A stretch of 64,000 bases of DNA, taken from positions 1 through 64,000 of the forward strand of contig NZ_CABPSC010000004.1 of the NCBI RefSeq assembly GCF_902459585.1. Direction: 5' to 3'. Of this stretch, positions 1-8,211 are shown piece after piece. The notes under the pieces were generated by a model. It ran no database searches. It had not been told where the DNA came from and saw nothing but the letters and a program-made list of their open reading frames with translations. Made by a program: the position numbers and the translations under genes. Source of the stretch: Pandoraea nosoerga (lineage in GTDB: Bacteria > Pseudomonadota > Gammaproteobacteria > Burkholderiales > Burkholderiaceae). Position 1 is the stretch's first letter. The number at the start of each line of letters is the position of its first letter.

Positions 1-85
1 CGAACTCTTCTATCTCGACAAGACGATGATGGTCTTCGGCGACGCGAAGAAGGTCGTCGAGGAGATGGTCAAGGCCGCGGCCTGA
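1..85 (+). CDS. pntB: NAD(P) transhydrogenase subunit beta, C-terminal end (partial)
   Basis: The window opens inside a gene; reading from base 2 gives 27 codons ending in TGA at 83-85. The tail contains MMVFGDAKK, which matches the conserved C-terminus of PntB, the membrane and NADP(H)-binding subunit of the proton-translocating transhydrogenase that exchanges hydride between NADH and NADP+. Only this short tail is visible, so membrane segments and the nucleotide fold cannot be checked. A strong hairpin follows 15 bases after the stop. The identification rests on one short but characteristic motif. Confidence 0.75.
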   Translation, partial: ELFYLDKTMMVFGDAKKVVEEMVKAAA

Positions 86-99
86 CCGGTGTGTCACGC

Positions 100-124
100 G
101 GTGCGCCGCCGGGAGCGGCGCACC
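100..124 (+). terminator. Hairpin after pntB
   Basis: A perfect 10-bp inverted repeat, GGTGCGCCGC / GCGGCGCACC, with a five-base loop lies directly after the pntB stop. There is no T tract after it, so it is a terminator-like or 3'-end-stabilising hairpin rather than a textbook intrinsic terminator. Confidence 0.5.
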
Positions 125-182
125 AGGGCCAGCCGAGCGGTTCCGGCGGCTCGTTCGCTCACTTCTGCAGGGCACTAAGCAC

Positions 183-1133
183 ATGAACGTATCGCTGAGA
201 CAACTCAAGGTCTTCATGGTCGTGGCGCGCAGCAAGAACTTCAGCCGCGCGGGCGCCGAAATCGGCCTGACACAACCGGCCATCAGCCGCTGCATCAACG
301 AACTGGAAGGCCAGCTGGGGCTGCGTCTGGTCGATCGCACCACGCGCGAAGTCGCGCTCACGGATGCCGGCGTCACGCTCGCGGGCAACCTCGATCGCGT
401 GCTCGACGAGCTCGAGATCGCGCTGCTCCAGACGCATGGGGCCGAAGCGCGCACGACCGGGCGCGTGCGCATCGGCGCGGCGCCGACCATCTCGGCCACG
501 CTCATGCCGCGCGTGCTGCTCGCCTCGCATGCCACTTATCCGGACATTGCGCTCGCGCTCGTGGACCAGATGCAGCGGGCGGTGCTCGACAGCGTTCGCG
601 CGGGCGACGTGGACTTCGGCATCGTGGTCGCCCCGCAGGGGGCCGACGACCTCACGACCGAGACACTCATGAGCGAGCCCTTCTGCCTCGTGTGTCGCAG
701 CGACCACCCGCTGGCCTCGCAGGGCGCGGTGCATTGGTCCGAGCTGTCCGGCGAGAACCTCGTGCTGCTCAACCAGAGTTCGGGCAGCCGCCCGTTGATC
801 GATCGTGCGCTTACCACGCAGCGAGTGCAGGGCAACATCACGCAGGAGCTGGGCCACGTGAGCACGATCTTCCGCATGGTGCAGGAAGGACTGGGCGTGA
901 GCGTGCTCCCGCCGCTTGCCTTGCCGCTGCCGGAAAATTCCACGCTCGCCGTGCGGCCGCTGCTGCCCGCGTTCGAGCGCACCATCGTGCTCGTGCGCCG
1001 CAAGAACCGTTCGCTCTCGCCCGTTGCGCATACTGTCTGGGAGCTGATTCACCGCGTGGTGCGCGAGCGCAACAAGGGCTTCGCGCTCGACGCCGAACGC
1101 CTGATGGCTGCCACAACGGTTTCCGTTAGCTGA
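183..1133 (+). CDS. LysR-family transcriptional regulator
   Basis: A 316-residue protein of normal LysR length. Residues about 5-64 form the winged helix-turn-helix (LTQPAISRCINELEGQLG is the recognition region), and about 90-300 form the two-lobed effector-binding domain. It should bind DNA as a tetramer and respond to a small molecule, but the ligand cannot be read from the sequence. LysR regulators often control a divergent neighbour; here pntB upstream runs in the same direction, so the target is not obvious. The ATG at 183 places the helix-turn-helix at the usual distance from the N-terminus; there is no strong ribosome binding site before it. Confidence 0.9.
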   Translation: MNVSLRQLKVFMVVARSKNFSRAGAEIGLTQPAISRCINELEGQLGLRLVDRTTREVALTDAGVTLAGNLDRVLDELEIALLQTHGAEARTTGRVRIGAAPTISATLMPRVLLASHATYPDIALALVDQMQRAVLDSVRAGDVDFGIVVAPQGADDLTTETLMSEPFCLVCRSDHPLASQGAVHWSELSGENLVLLNQSSGSRPLIDRALTTQRVQGNITQELGHVSTIFRMVQEGLGVSVLPPLALPLPENSTLAVRPLLPAFERTIVLVRRKNRSLSPVAHTVWELIHRVVRERNKGFALDAERLMAATTVSVS

Positions 1134-1174
1134 ATCCGCATTCGAATCAAGGGCTTGGCAGCATCTTCAAAGGC

Positions 1175-1346
1175 TTATCCACAGACTTGAACACAAAATC
1201 TGTGGATAAATCGGCGAGCGTTGCGCGGCGACTGCCCGCGGCGGCGCGCGACTGACGCCTTTCGCCAAAAACGCCATATCGATCAGTCGCTTGGCGAAAT
1301 TGCTCAATTCGTTGTCCACAGCGTTGTGAACAAAAACGGTGGATAA
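1175..1346. promoter_or_regulatory. Two matched pairs of DnaA boxes
   Basis: Within the 564-base gap between the LysR and MFS genes are four DnaA-box-like 9-mers: TTATCCACA (1175-1183), TGTGGATAA (1201-1209), TTGTCCACA (1312-1320) and GGTGGATAA (1338-1346). The first two match the consensus exactly and extend to an 11-bp inverted repeat; the other two have one mismatch each. Both pairs face each other with exactly 17 bases between the 9-mers, and the spacers also look alike, so the module appears duplicated. No dnaA, dnaN or other origin gene is visible. It may titrate or reactivate DnaA, or be a DnaA-controlled promoter; that role is inference. Confidence 0.6.
1260..1299. repeat. Inverted repeat between the DnaA-box pairs
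   Basis: TTTCGCCAA (1260-1268) and TTGGCGAAA (1291-1299) form a perfect 9-bp inverted repeat separated by 22 bases, lying between the two DnaA-box modules. It could be a protein-binding site or a cruciform-prone element; nothing identifies the protein. Confidence 0.5.
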
Positions 1347-1395
1347 CTTTGGCGCGCCTGATGCCGGCACGACGCCGTCGGGATCGCTCCCTTTC

Positions 1396-1440
1396 GACTC
1401 TCCTCCGACTCTCCTCCGACTCTCTTCCGATTCTCTTGCC
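1396..1440. repeat. 11-bp tandem repeat (GACTCTCCTCC)
   Basis: Two exact copies of GACTCTCCTCC are followed by two diverging copies. The array is strongly pyrimidine-biased on this strand and lies just right of the DnaA-box modules, before the MFS promoter region. No coding sequence covers it. Confidence 0.75.
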
Positions 1441-1697
1441 ACTCTCGCCCCGGGGGGGCTGCGGTGGCCAGGCGGTGCCGCGCCGGTTACCCCTGACTGG
1501 CGGCCGGCTTTTTTCAATGCCGCGTTGACGCGCGCCGGGCCCGCATTGCGCCGGTCGTTGCCTGCAATGACACGCCGGCTGCGCTAGAATCTGTCTATTC
1601 GCGGATGGCGCCCCGCGCCGGCAATCCGTCGATGGTCTCCCCCAACGACGACGCGCACGCCTGCGCTGCGCCATCGTCCTCATCTGTTTCGAAATCC

Positions 1698-2972
1698 ATG
1701 ACTTCTCAACCTGTGAAGCCTCGCAGCGGCTTTTGGCCCGCGCGCGCGGCGACCATGGCCTTGCTGTTCTGCAGCGGCTTTCTGTATGCGACCTGGGGCG
1801 TGCACGTGCCGACGGTCAAGGCAATGTTCGATCTGAACGATGCCAATCTTTCGGTGGCCATGTTCGCCATCGCGGGCGGCGCCATCGTCACGATGTCGCG
1901 CATGGCGCGCTGGGTGGGCCGCTCCGGCAGCCAGCGTGCGAGCCTGCAATCGGGCATCGCGCTGGCAGTCACGAGCGCGTTCATTCTCTCGATGCCGAAC
2001 TACTGGGCGCTGGTGGGCTGGCTGGCGCTGTACGGCGCCGCAAACGCCACCTACGACGTGGCCGTCAATGCACAGGCCGCCACGCTCGAGGCGCGCTATC
2101 GCCGGCCGATCATGGCCTCGCTGCACGGTTGCTTCAGCCTTGGCGGCATGGCCGGGGCGCTGGTGGGCGGCGCGTGGCTCGCGCATCACGGTTCGCCGCA
2201 GTGGCACGTCGGTCTGGCCGCGCTTGGTTGCGCGATGGTCATCGTCATCGGGGCGCGTTTCATGCAGCCGGACATGCTGCCGGGCGAAGCGCCGGTGACG
2301 GCGGGCGCCGGCGCCGATGAGCCGACGGTCAGTGCGCCGCAAACCCCGGCGAGCAAAGCGTCTGCGCGGGCATTGGACGAAGCCGGGCGGCGCAGGCTGC
2401 ATCGCCGCCTGACGGGCTTCGGCGTTCTCGCATTCCTCGGGCTCGTGGTCGAAGGGGCGATGTACGACTGGACGGCTGTGTACATGCGCGAGGTGGTGGC
2501 CGCGCAAGGCGCGTGGATCGGCGCGGGCTACGCCGCGTTCTCGCTCGGCATGGCCGGCGGACGCTTCGGCGGCGATCCCGTGCGTGCGCGCATGGGCGGC
2601 GCGCGTCTGTTGCGCCTGAGCAGCCTGCTGTGCGTGGGCGGGGTGCTGCTCGCGCTGCTGTGGCGCGCCCCGGCGGCCGCCGTCGCGGGCTTCGCGCTCG
2701 CCGGGCTTGGCCTGTCGAACGTCATGCCGGTGATGTTTGCCGCATCGGGCGAAGTGGCGCGCGGCGCGGGCATGGCCAGCGCCGAAGCCATCGCGGTCAT
2801 GGCGCGCCTGGCGTATCTCGGATTGCTCGTCGGCCCTGTGGTGATCGGCGCCATCGCGCACGGCATCAGTCTGCCCGTGGCGCTCGGTGCAGGACTGCTG
2901 TGCATCGTGCCCATCGCGCTGCTCGCGCCGAGGATGCTCGCGGGCGCGGACGGGCGCACGCCGCAGCGCTGA
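1698..2972 (+). CDS. MFS transporter, YbjJ-like
   Basis: A 424-residue, 12-helix major facilitator protein of the inner membrane. The segments GVHVPTVKAMFDL, NATYDVAVNAQAATLE and LHGCFSLGGMAGALVGG resemble the YbjJ/fucose-permease-like group, whose substrates are mostly unknown. The frame is open upstream to 1605, but the first 31 codons are not membrane-like, so I chose the ATG at 1698, directly before the basic residues and the first helix. A central loop of about 60 residues (around 200-260) is rich in Ala, Pro and Thr. A TAGAAT hexamer at 1585-1590 could be a -10 element. The substrate is unassigned. Confidence 0.85.
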   Translation: MTSQPVKPRSGFWPARAATMALLFCSGFLYATWGVHVPTVKAMFDLNDANLSVAMFAIAGGAIVTMSRMARWVGRSGSQRASLQSGIALAVTSAFILSMPNYWALVGWLALYGAANATYDVAVNAQAATLEARYRRPIMASLHGCFSLGGMAGALVGGAWLAHHGSPQWHVGLAALGCAMVIVIGARFMQPDMLPGEAPVTAGAGADEPTVSAPQTPASKASARALDEAGRRRLHRRLTGFGVLAFLGLVVEGAMYDWTAVYMREVVAAQGAWIGAGYAAFSLGMAGGRFGGDPVRARMGGARLLRLSSLLCVGGVLLALLWRAPAAAVAGFALAGLGLSNVMPVMFAASGEVARGAGMASAEAIAVMARLAYLGLLVGPVVIGAIAHGISLPVALGAGLLCIVPIALLAPRMLAGADGRTPQR

Positions 2973-3062
2973 GTGCCGCGACGCGGCAAGGCGAAGGCGC
3001 GGGCAATCGCCCGAGCGGGCGGGCGACGGGAAGAGGATGCCTGCTCGGGGCGTCCGGGCGCC

Positions 3063-3821
3063 TCACGTGAGCGTGACCGACGCCTCGCCAATGCCGTCGA
3101 TGGCGCCGCGCAGCACACCCCTTGCCGTGGCCGGAATCATGCCGACGTAGGAACCGCACGTGACGATGGCGCCGGCTCGCATCGTGATGCCGCGCTTGCC
3201 GTTGTGATTGACGAGCCATGTGAGCAGCGCGCGCGGATCACCCGCCGGGTTGCCGGTGCGCGCCGGCGTGATGTCGTGGCCGTCGAGCGAGAACGCGACC
3301 TTCGGCGTGAGGTAATCGAGCGACGCATCGTAGTCGCGACCACTGCCGAGCACCAGCGCGCCGTTGTTCTGCAGATCGGCCAGGGCGAAGCGCTTGTCGA
3401 GATCGGTCGACGCGAACCGGCTGTCGGTAATCTCGATGGTGACGAGGGTCTCGCCAACGAACATGAATGCTTCGCGCTCGTCGTAGCGGCCCGGCTTGAT
3501 GTCGCGCGACAGGCGAAAGGCGATTTCCAGTTCGAGGCCCGGGCGGAAAAACGCGCGCAGGGCGAGCGCACCGCCGGCGTTGCTCACCGCCGAGGCCGGG
3601 ATCGGCGCGCAGTTCGGCAGATCCGTCGGGTGCTTCGCGCCCACTTTCCACGCCGCGATTGTCTCGCCGAGCAGATCGAGCGTGCGCAGTTGCACGGCGT
3701 AGGCGGCATCGGCGTCCACGGGAAGCAGTGCCTGTGCGGGGGCGTCGATCGGCGTGTCGCCGCGGCGGGTATCGGCCAGCAACTGCGCCAGCGATTCGAT
3801 GGCGGCTTGGGTCTCGGACAT
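3063..3821 (-). CDS. 2-keto-4-pentenoate hydratase family protein
   Basis: A 252-residue fumarylacetoacetate-hydrolase-fold protein of the MhpD/HpaH type, which adds water to 2-hydroxy-penta- or hepta-dienoates in meta-cleavage pathways. The metal-binding carboxylates expected in this family are present: Glu97 and Glu99 in GLELEIAFRL and Glu130 in TIEITDSRF. The open frame extends upstream to 3962, but the ATG at 3821 is preceded by GGAG at a suitable distance and gives the usual family length. No ring-cleavage dioxygenase or aldolase gene is adjacent, so the substrate is open. The divergent GntR gene may control it. Confidence 0.85.
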   Translation of the reverse strand: MSETQAAIESLAQLLADTRRGDTPIDAPAQALLPVDADAAYAVQLRTLDLLGETIAAWKVGAKHPTDLPNCAPIPASAVSNAGGALALRAFFRPGLELEIAFRLSRDIKPGRYDEREAFMFVGETLVTIEITDSRFASTDLDKRFALADLQNNGALVLGSGRDYDASLDYLTPKVAFSLDGHDITPARTGNPAGDPRALLTWLVNHNGKRGITMRAGAIVTCGSYVGMIPATARGVLRGAIDGIGEASVTLT

Positions 3822-4172
3822 AAGGGGTGTCTCCGGAAAACGGGGAAGGAACATCGGCGTGGCGGCGGCCTCGGGCGGCCGCGATGCAGCCACATCGTAT
3901 ACAAAATCCGATCTTCGTTGCGCACTGCAGCGAACGTGCCGTCTACTCAGTGAAAACCACACCGAACGTAGTCAAAAGGACATTGATCTGCGAGAATCGG
4001 AATACGTAATATTTCGTAATATTTCGTGCGGCATGGCGACGGTCGGGCGCGACGCGGATCGATGGATGCCCATGAAAGTGCGGTGCCTGCAGTCGATGTT
4101 TCCCTTCTTCGAGCGAACACCCTTGCCGAGCCTATGCACTCCGTGACCCTGAACGCCGTAAGAGAACACGCC
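3822..4172. promoter_or_regulatory. Divergent intergenic region, hydratase / GntR
   Basis: This 351-base gap holds the promoters for two divergent genes. Visible elements are a GTATAC core in a T/A-rich context at 3897-3902, which resembles FadR/GntR operators, and a perfect tandem 10-mer CGTAATATTT at 4005-4014 and 4015-4024 followed by a further CGT. Either could be the GntR operator. No promoter hexamers stand out. Confidence 0.4.
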
Positions 4173-4856
4173 ATGCATCCGCCGCCGGATGGCGGCGCGG
4201 CGCAACCCATCAGCCGTCAGGCGCTGCATCACGCGGTCATGGACCGCCTGCGCAGGATGATCGCCGAAGGTATCCTGCCGCCGGGCGAGCATCTGAACGA
4301 ACGGGCGCTGTGCGAACAGCTCGGCGTCTCTCGCACGCCGCTTCGCGAAGCGCTCAAAATGCTCGCGGTGGAGCAGTTGATCGAACTGCTGCCGAACCGC
4401 GGCGCGCGCGTTGTCACGCTGTCGGCGCGCGATATCGCCGATGCGTTCGAGCTGCTCAGCGGTCTGGAGGCGCTCGCCGGCGAACTCGCGTGCGAGCGCA
4501 TCACGCAGGCGGAAATCGACGAGATCCAGGCGCTGCATTCGGCCATGGACGCCTGCCATGCCAATGGGGACCTGTCCGGCTATTTCGACTGCAATCAACG
4601 CATTCACGATCGCATCAACGCCGCGGCGCGCAACCCCGCGCTCACGCAGATGTACCAGTCCGTCAATCGGCGACTTCAGGCGCTGCGCTTTCGCTCCAAC
4701 TTGCACGCCGGCAAATGGGAGCAGGCGATCGAAGAGCACGTTGCCATGCTGCGTGCGCTGCGTCAGCGTGATGGCGGTGCGCTCTCGCGTTTGCTGCGCG
4801 GGCACCTGATGGCCAAGTGCGCCACGGTGCTGGCCAACGTGCGCGCGGCTGCATGA
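4173..4856 (+). CDS. GntR-family regulator with FCD domain
   Basis: About 227 residues. The N-terminal winged helix includes the GntR hallmark GVSRTPLREALKML, and the rest is the all-helical FCD effector domain typical of FadR-type regulators of organic-acid catabolism. The frame is open to 4026; I chose ATG 4173 because AAGAGAA lies eight bases before it, with ATG 4134 as an alternative that adds 13 residues. It is divergent from the hydratase gene and convergent with a second GntR gene. The likely role is repression of the hydratase gene until an intermediate accumulates, which is inferred from gene order. Confidence 0.88.
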   Translation: MHPPPDGGAAQPISRQALHHAVMDRLRRMIAEGILPPGEHLNERALCEQLGVSRTPLREALKMLAVEQLIELLPNRGARVVTLSARDIADAFELLSGLEALAGELACERITQAEIDEIQALHSAMDACHANGDLSGYFDCNQRIHDRINAAARNPALTQMYQSVNRRLQALRFRSNLHAGKWEQAIEEHVAMLRALRQRDGGALSRLLRGHLMAKCATVLANVRAAA

Positions 4857-4965
4857 CGGTACATGACCGTACATGACGAGGCTTCAGCGCCGGCCGCCCT
4901 GCACGGTGCCGCGCACGCTCCTGCCATCGGCCGGCCATCTTCCGGCCATCTTCCGGCCTTGTGCA

Positions 4966-5640
4966 TCACGCCGCACGATGCGTGCTCACCAGCCCCTCGT
5001 TGAGCATGGCCGCCACATAGGCGTCGGTCTTGCTGCGCAGGTGCGCTTCCATCAACGTGCGCAGGCGTTTGCCATCGCGCCGGCGCAGTAGCGCAAGCAT
5101 TTCGGCATGTTCGTCGACCGCTTGCCGCCAACGCTCGGGCGTGGGCGTCAGTCGTTCGCGAACGTAGCGCAGGCGGGCATTGAGATTGTGGAAATACTCC
5201 GCGAGCGGGCCGTTGTCGGCCATGCGCAGAATGCACAGGTGAATCTGTTGGTTCAGCGCGAAATACGCGGCGTGATCGGTGCGCGAGTACGCGGCTTCCA
5301 TTTCCGCCTGCAGCTTCGCCAACTCGTCCAGATCGGCGTCTGACGCCTTTTCGCAGGCCTGCTCGCCCGACAGCCCCTCGAGCACGGCCATCACGGCCAG
5401 CAGGTTCACCACCTCGTCCACACTCACGCGCGCCACGCGCGCGCGTCGCGTCTGCGAGATCTCCACCAGCCCTTCGTTGGCCAGCCGTTTGAGCGCCTCG
5501 CGCAACGGCGTGCGCGAGACCGACAGCTCGTCGCACAGCGCGCGCTCGGACAGCGGCGCACCAGGCCGCAGATCGCCGCGCACGATGCGCGCCTTGAGAG
5601 CTTCGTAGGCGGAGGCGTTCAGCGAGGCCGGCGTGGTCAT
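4966..5640 (-). CDS. GntR-family regulator with FCD domain
   Basis: A 224-residue FadR-type regulator with SVSRTPLREALKRLANEG in the winged helix and a C-terminal FCD domain. The frame is open to 5721 through a TTG, but ATG 5640 places the winged helix at the normal distance from the N-terminus. It is divergent from the crotonase/CoA-transferase pair, and the gap between them contains a perfect palindrome of the type this family binds, so it is probably the local repressor. It is a different protein from the GntR at 4173, not a recent duplicate, since the effector domains differ clearly. Confidence 0.88.
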   Translation of the reverse strand: MTTPASLNASAYEALKARIVRGDLRPGAPLSERALCDELSVSRTPLREALKRLANEGLVEISQTRRARVARVSVDEVVNLLAVMAVLEGLSGEQACEKASDADLDELAKLQAEMEAAYSRTDHAAYFALNQQIHLCILRMADNGPLAEYFHNLNARLRYVRERLTPTPERWRQAVDEHAEMLALLRRRDGKRLRTLMEAHLRSKTDAYVAAMLNEGLVSTHRAA

Positions 5641-5799
5641 GAGGAAAGAATGTTCGCAATTGGGATGCCAATTTTGGCGATGATTGTCGAAAACGTCAAT
5701 CGATAGCGGCGGCGGATTCAACGTTAACCCTGATTTTTACGAATTTATACGAATTCTGCTTGCGCCCGAGGGGCTCGGAAAACTATCGTTTACGAAAAA

Positions 5800-5811
5800 T
5801 TGGTATACCAA
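5800..5811. promoter_or_regulatory. Palindromic operator TTGGTATACCAA
   Basis: A perfect 12-bp palindrome flanked by A-runs in the gap between the GntR gene and the crotonase gene. A TGGTATACCA-type core fits known FCD-GntR operators. It lies about 50 bases before the crotonase start and 160 bases before the GntR start, so it could control both. Confidence 0.65.
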
Positions 5812-5861
5812 AAAATCGAGTCCGGCCCACATCGGGTGCGCTGGCGTTTGAAGGAGGCAAT

Positions 5862-6641
5862 GTGACATCGACCGTTCTGACCGAGCGAGACGGCGCGATT
5901 GCGCTGGTCACGCTCAACCGTCCCGAGAAGCTCAACGCGCTCACCAAGCCGATGTGGCAGGCGCTGGGCGACACGATCCTGGCGTTGTCCGAGACGCCCG
6001 AGGTGCGCTGCATCGTGCTGCGCGGCGCCGGTGAAAAGTCGTTTGCCCCGGGCAACGACATCGCCGAGTTCGAGACCGATCGTGCCAATGTCGCGCAGGC
6101 GCGCGCCTACGGCGCGCTCATGCATCGCACGCTCGACGCGCTCGCGAACTGCCCGGTACCGCTCGTCGCGATGATTCACGGCATCTGCGTGGGCGGCGGC
6201 ATGGAGATCGCCTCAGCGTGCGACGTGCGCGTGTGCGGCGAGTCGAGCCGCTTCGGCGCGCCCATCAACAAGCTCGGCCTCGTGATGGCGCATGCCGAAC
6301 TGTCCGGGCTGGTGCGCCTGCTGGGGCCGTCGCGAGCGCTGGAGATCCTGCTCGAAGGACGGATCTTCGACGCGCAGGAGGCGCTGCGCATCGGACTCGT
6401 CACGCGCGTGGTGGCCGACGCCGACGTGACGCGCGAGGCGATGCAAAGCGCTCAGCGCATCGCCGCCGGCGCGCCGCTCGTCGCGCGCTGGCACAAGCGC
6501 TTCGTGCGCGAGCTGGCAAGCGGCCGGCCGCTCACCGCCGAGCAGATCGACGAAGGCTTCGCGTGCTTCGGCACGGCCGACTTTCAGACCGGCTATCGCG
6601 CCTTCCTCGCGAAGACGACGCCGGTATTCGAGGGGCGCTGA
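5862..6641 (+). CDS. Enoyl-CoA hydratase/isomerase family protein
   Basis: A 259-residue crotonase-fold protein. The oxyanion-hole segments are visible as SFAPGNDIAEF and HGICVGGGMEIASACDVRV, and LNRPEKLNALT is the typical N-terminal strand. It acts on a CoA thioester (hydration, isomerisation or similar). The frame is open to 5760, but GTG 5862 is preceded by AAGGAGG, the strongest ribosome binding site nearby, so I take that start. Its stop is followed one base later by the CoA-transferase ATG, so the two are co-transcribed and probably act in one pathway, as CaiD and CaiB do. The substrate is not known. Confidence 0.88.
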   Translation: MTSTVLTERDGAIALVTLNRPEKLNALTKPMWQALGDTILALSETPEVRCIVLRGAGEKSFAPGNDIAEFETDRANVAQARAYGALMHRTLDALANCPVPLVAMIHGICVGGGMEIASACDVRVCGESSRFGAPINKLGLVMAHAELSGLVRLLGPSRALEILLEGRIFDAQEALRIGLVTRVVADADVTREAMQSAQRIAAGAPLVARWHKRFVRELASGRPLTAEQIDEGFACFGTADFQTGYRAFLAKTTPVFEGR

Positions 6642-6642
6642 C

Positions 6643-7887
6643 ATGAGCACGAGCCACGGCAAGGCTACGCGCGCGAGCGGCCCGCTCCAGGGCGTGAAGG
6701 TGATCGAGCTCTCGCACATCATGTCGGGACCGGTGTGCGGCATGATGCTCGCGGACATGGGCGCGGACGTCATCAAGGTCGAGAAGATGGAAGGCGACGA
6801 CGCGCGTCGCTTTGCGCCGATCCTCGCGCACGGCGAGTCGGCGTCGTTCATGATGCTCAATCGCAACAAGCGCGGCATTGCGCTGAACCTGAAGACCGAG
6901 GGCGGCAAGGCGGTGCTGCGCAAGATGCTCGCGAGTGCGGACGTCGTCACCGAAAACTATCGCAAGGGCACGATGGAGAAGCTCGGGCTCGGCTACGAGA
7001 CGCTGCGCGAGACCAACCCCGGGCTTATCTATTGCGCGATCTCCGGCTACGGCCGCACCGGGCCCTATGCCGACAAGGGCGGTTTCGATCTGATCGCGCA
7101 GGGCCTCTCGGGCCTGATGAGCGTGACCGGCGAGCCGGGCCAGGCCCCGATCAAGGCCGGCTCGCCGATCGCCGACATCAACGCGGGCATTCTGGCCGCG
7201 CTCGGCATTTCGGCCGCGTATGCGCATCGTCTGCGCACGGGGCAGGGGCAGATCGTCGACACGTCGCTGCTCGAGGCCGGCTTCCAGCAGATGTACTGGG
7301 CGGCGGCCAATTTCTTCGCCAGCGGGGAGAATCCGCCGAAGCTCGGTTCCGCGAATCCCACCAGCACGCCCTATCAGGCGTTTCGCACGAAGGACGGCTG
7401 GATCAACATCGGCGCGGCCAATCAGGCGAACTACGAACGGCTGCTGCAGGTGCTCGGCGCCCCGGAGATTGCCGGCGACGAGCGCTTCGCCACCAATGCC
7501 GGACGCACCGCGCACCGCGCCGAGCTCGTCGAGCGGCTCACGGCCTACCTCGTGCGCGACACCACGCAGAACTGGGTCGAGCGCCTCGACGCCGTGGGCT
7601 TGCCGGTCGGCCCGGTGCTGTCGATCTCCGAGGCGGTTTCGCACCCGCAGATCGTCGCGCGCGAGATGGTCGTGCAAACCGATCATCCGCTCGATGGGCC
7701 CACGCGCAGCATCGGCCTGCCGATCCGTTTCTCCGAGACGCCGAAATGCATCGGCGGCCCCGCGCCCCGCTTGGGCGAGCACACCAGCGAGGTGCTGCGA
7801 GAGTACGGTTTCGATGCGCGCCACATTCGCGAACTGATCGATCAAGGAGCGGTACACGTGCTGGAGGAGGCGCCGGCGAACGTTTGA
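6643..7887 (+). CDS. Family III CoA-transferase (CaiB/BaiF type)
   Basis: A 414-residue protein of normal family length. LEGVKVIEL-like N-terminal sequence (PLQGVKVIELSHIMSGP) and the segment GGFDLIAQGLSG, with Asp149 as the probable catalytic carboxylate, are typical. Family III enzymes move CoA between carboxylic acids, for example formyl/oxalyl or carnitine/crotonobetaine. It forms a two-gene operon with the crotonase one base upstream. Together they could activate a carboxylic acid and hydrate or isomerise its CoA ester. The actual acid cannot be read from the sequence. Confidence 0.9.
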   Translation: MSTSHGKATRASGPLQGVKVIELSHIMSGPVCGMMLADMGADVIKVEKMEGDDARRFAPILAHGESASFMMLNRNKRGIALNLKTEGGKAVLRKMLASADVVTENYRKGTMEKLGLGYETLRETNPGLIYCAISGYGRTGPYADKGGFDLIAQGLSGLMSVTGEPGQAPIKAGSPIADINAGILAALGISAAYAHRLRTGQGQIVDTSLLEAGFQQMYWAAANFFASGENPPKLGSANPTSTPYQAFRTKDGWINIGAANQANYERLLQVLGAPEIAGDERFATNAGRTAHRAELVERLTAYLVRDTTQNWVERLDAVGLPVGPVLSISEAVSHPQIVAREMVVQTDHPLDGPTRSIGLPIRFSETPKCIGGPAPRLGEHTSEVLREYGFDARHIRELIDQGAVHVLEEAPANV

Positions 7888-8043
7888 TGTACGGGCGGCG
7901 GCGATAACGCGGTTTCACCGCGAGTTGCCGCCCAACGATAAAACTCGCGCGAACTTCCTTGGCGGTGGCCGGTCGCTGTTTGAGCGGGCGCGGCCGGCCA
8001 TCGGCGACGCCGCCCCGGTCATCACGTCGCAAGGAGGGAAAGC

Positions 8044-8211
8044 ATGACCATTCGCAGATGCCGCGGCAGATGTCTCACTTCAGCGCCGGCCCCATGGCCG
8101 CGTGCGGACGACGCGCGTACCATAGGGCTTCACGCGATCGCGTGTCGTGCCGGCGGGCGCGACGCGTCGTTCCTCTCCGTTTCGCGAGGTGAGCATGCCG
8201 GCACGAATTGA
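8044..8211 (+). CDS. Candidate small ORF overlapping the GH15 start
   Basis: A 55-codon ORF starts at ATG 8044 with an excellent ribosome binding site, AAGGAGGG at 8031-8038, and ends at TGA 8209-8211, 17 bases inside the next gene in another frame. The product is Arg-, Ala- and Cys-containing (begins MTIRRCRGRC) with no recognised domain or signal. It may be a leader whose translation couples to the glycosidase, or a chance ORF. The remainder of the 307-base gap (7888-8194) shows nothing else. Confidence 0.35.
   Translation: MTIRRCRGRCLTSAPAPWPRADDARTIGLHAIACRAGGRDASFLSVSRGEHAGTN

Noticed and set aside
1175-1346. The DnaA-box block as the chromosomal origin
   Set aside because: No dnaA, dnaN, gyrB, rpmH or parAB genes lie nearby and there is no AT-rich unwinding region; only a secondary DnaA-binding site is supported.
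7959-8192. A 77-codon frame before the GH15 gene
   Set aside because: It begins at a GTG without a ribosome binding site, whereas the overlapping ORF at 8044 in another frame has a strong one.
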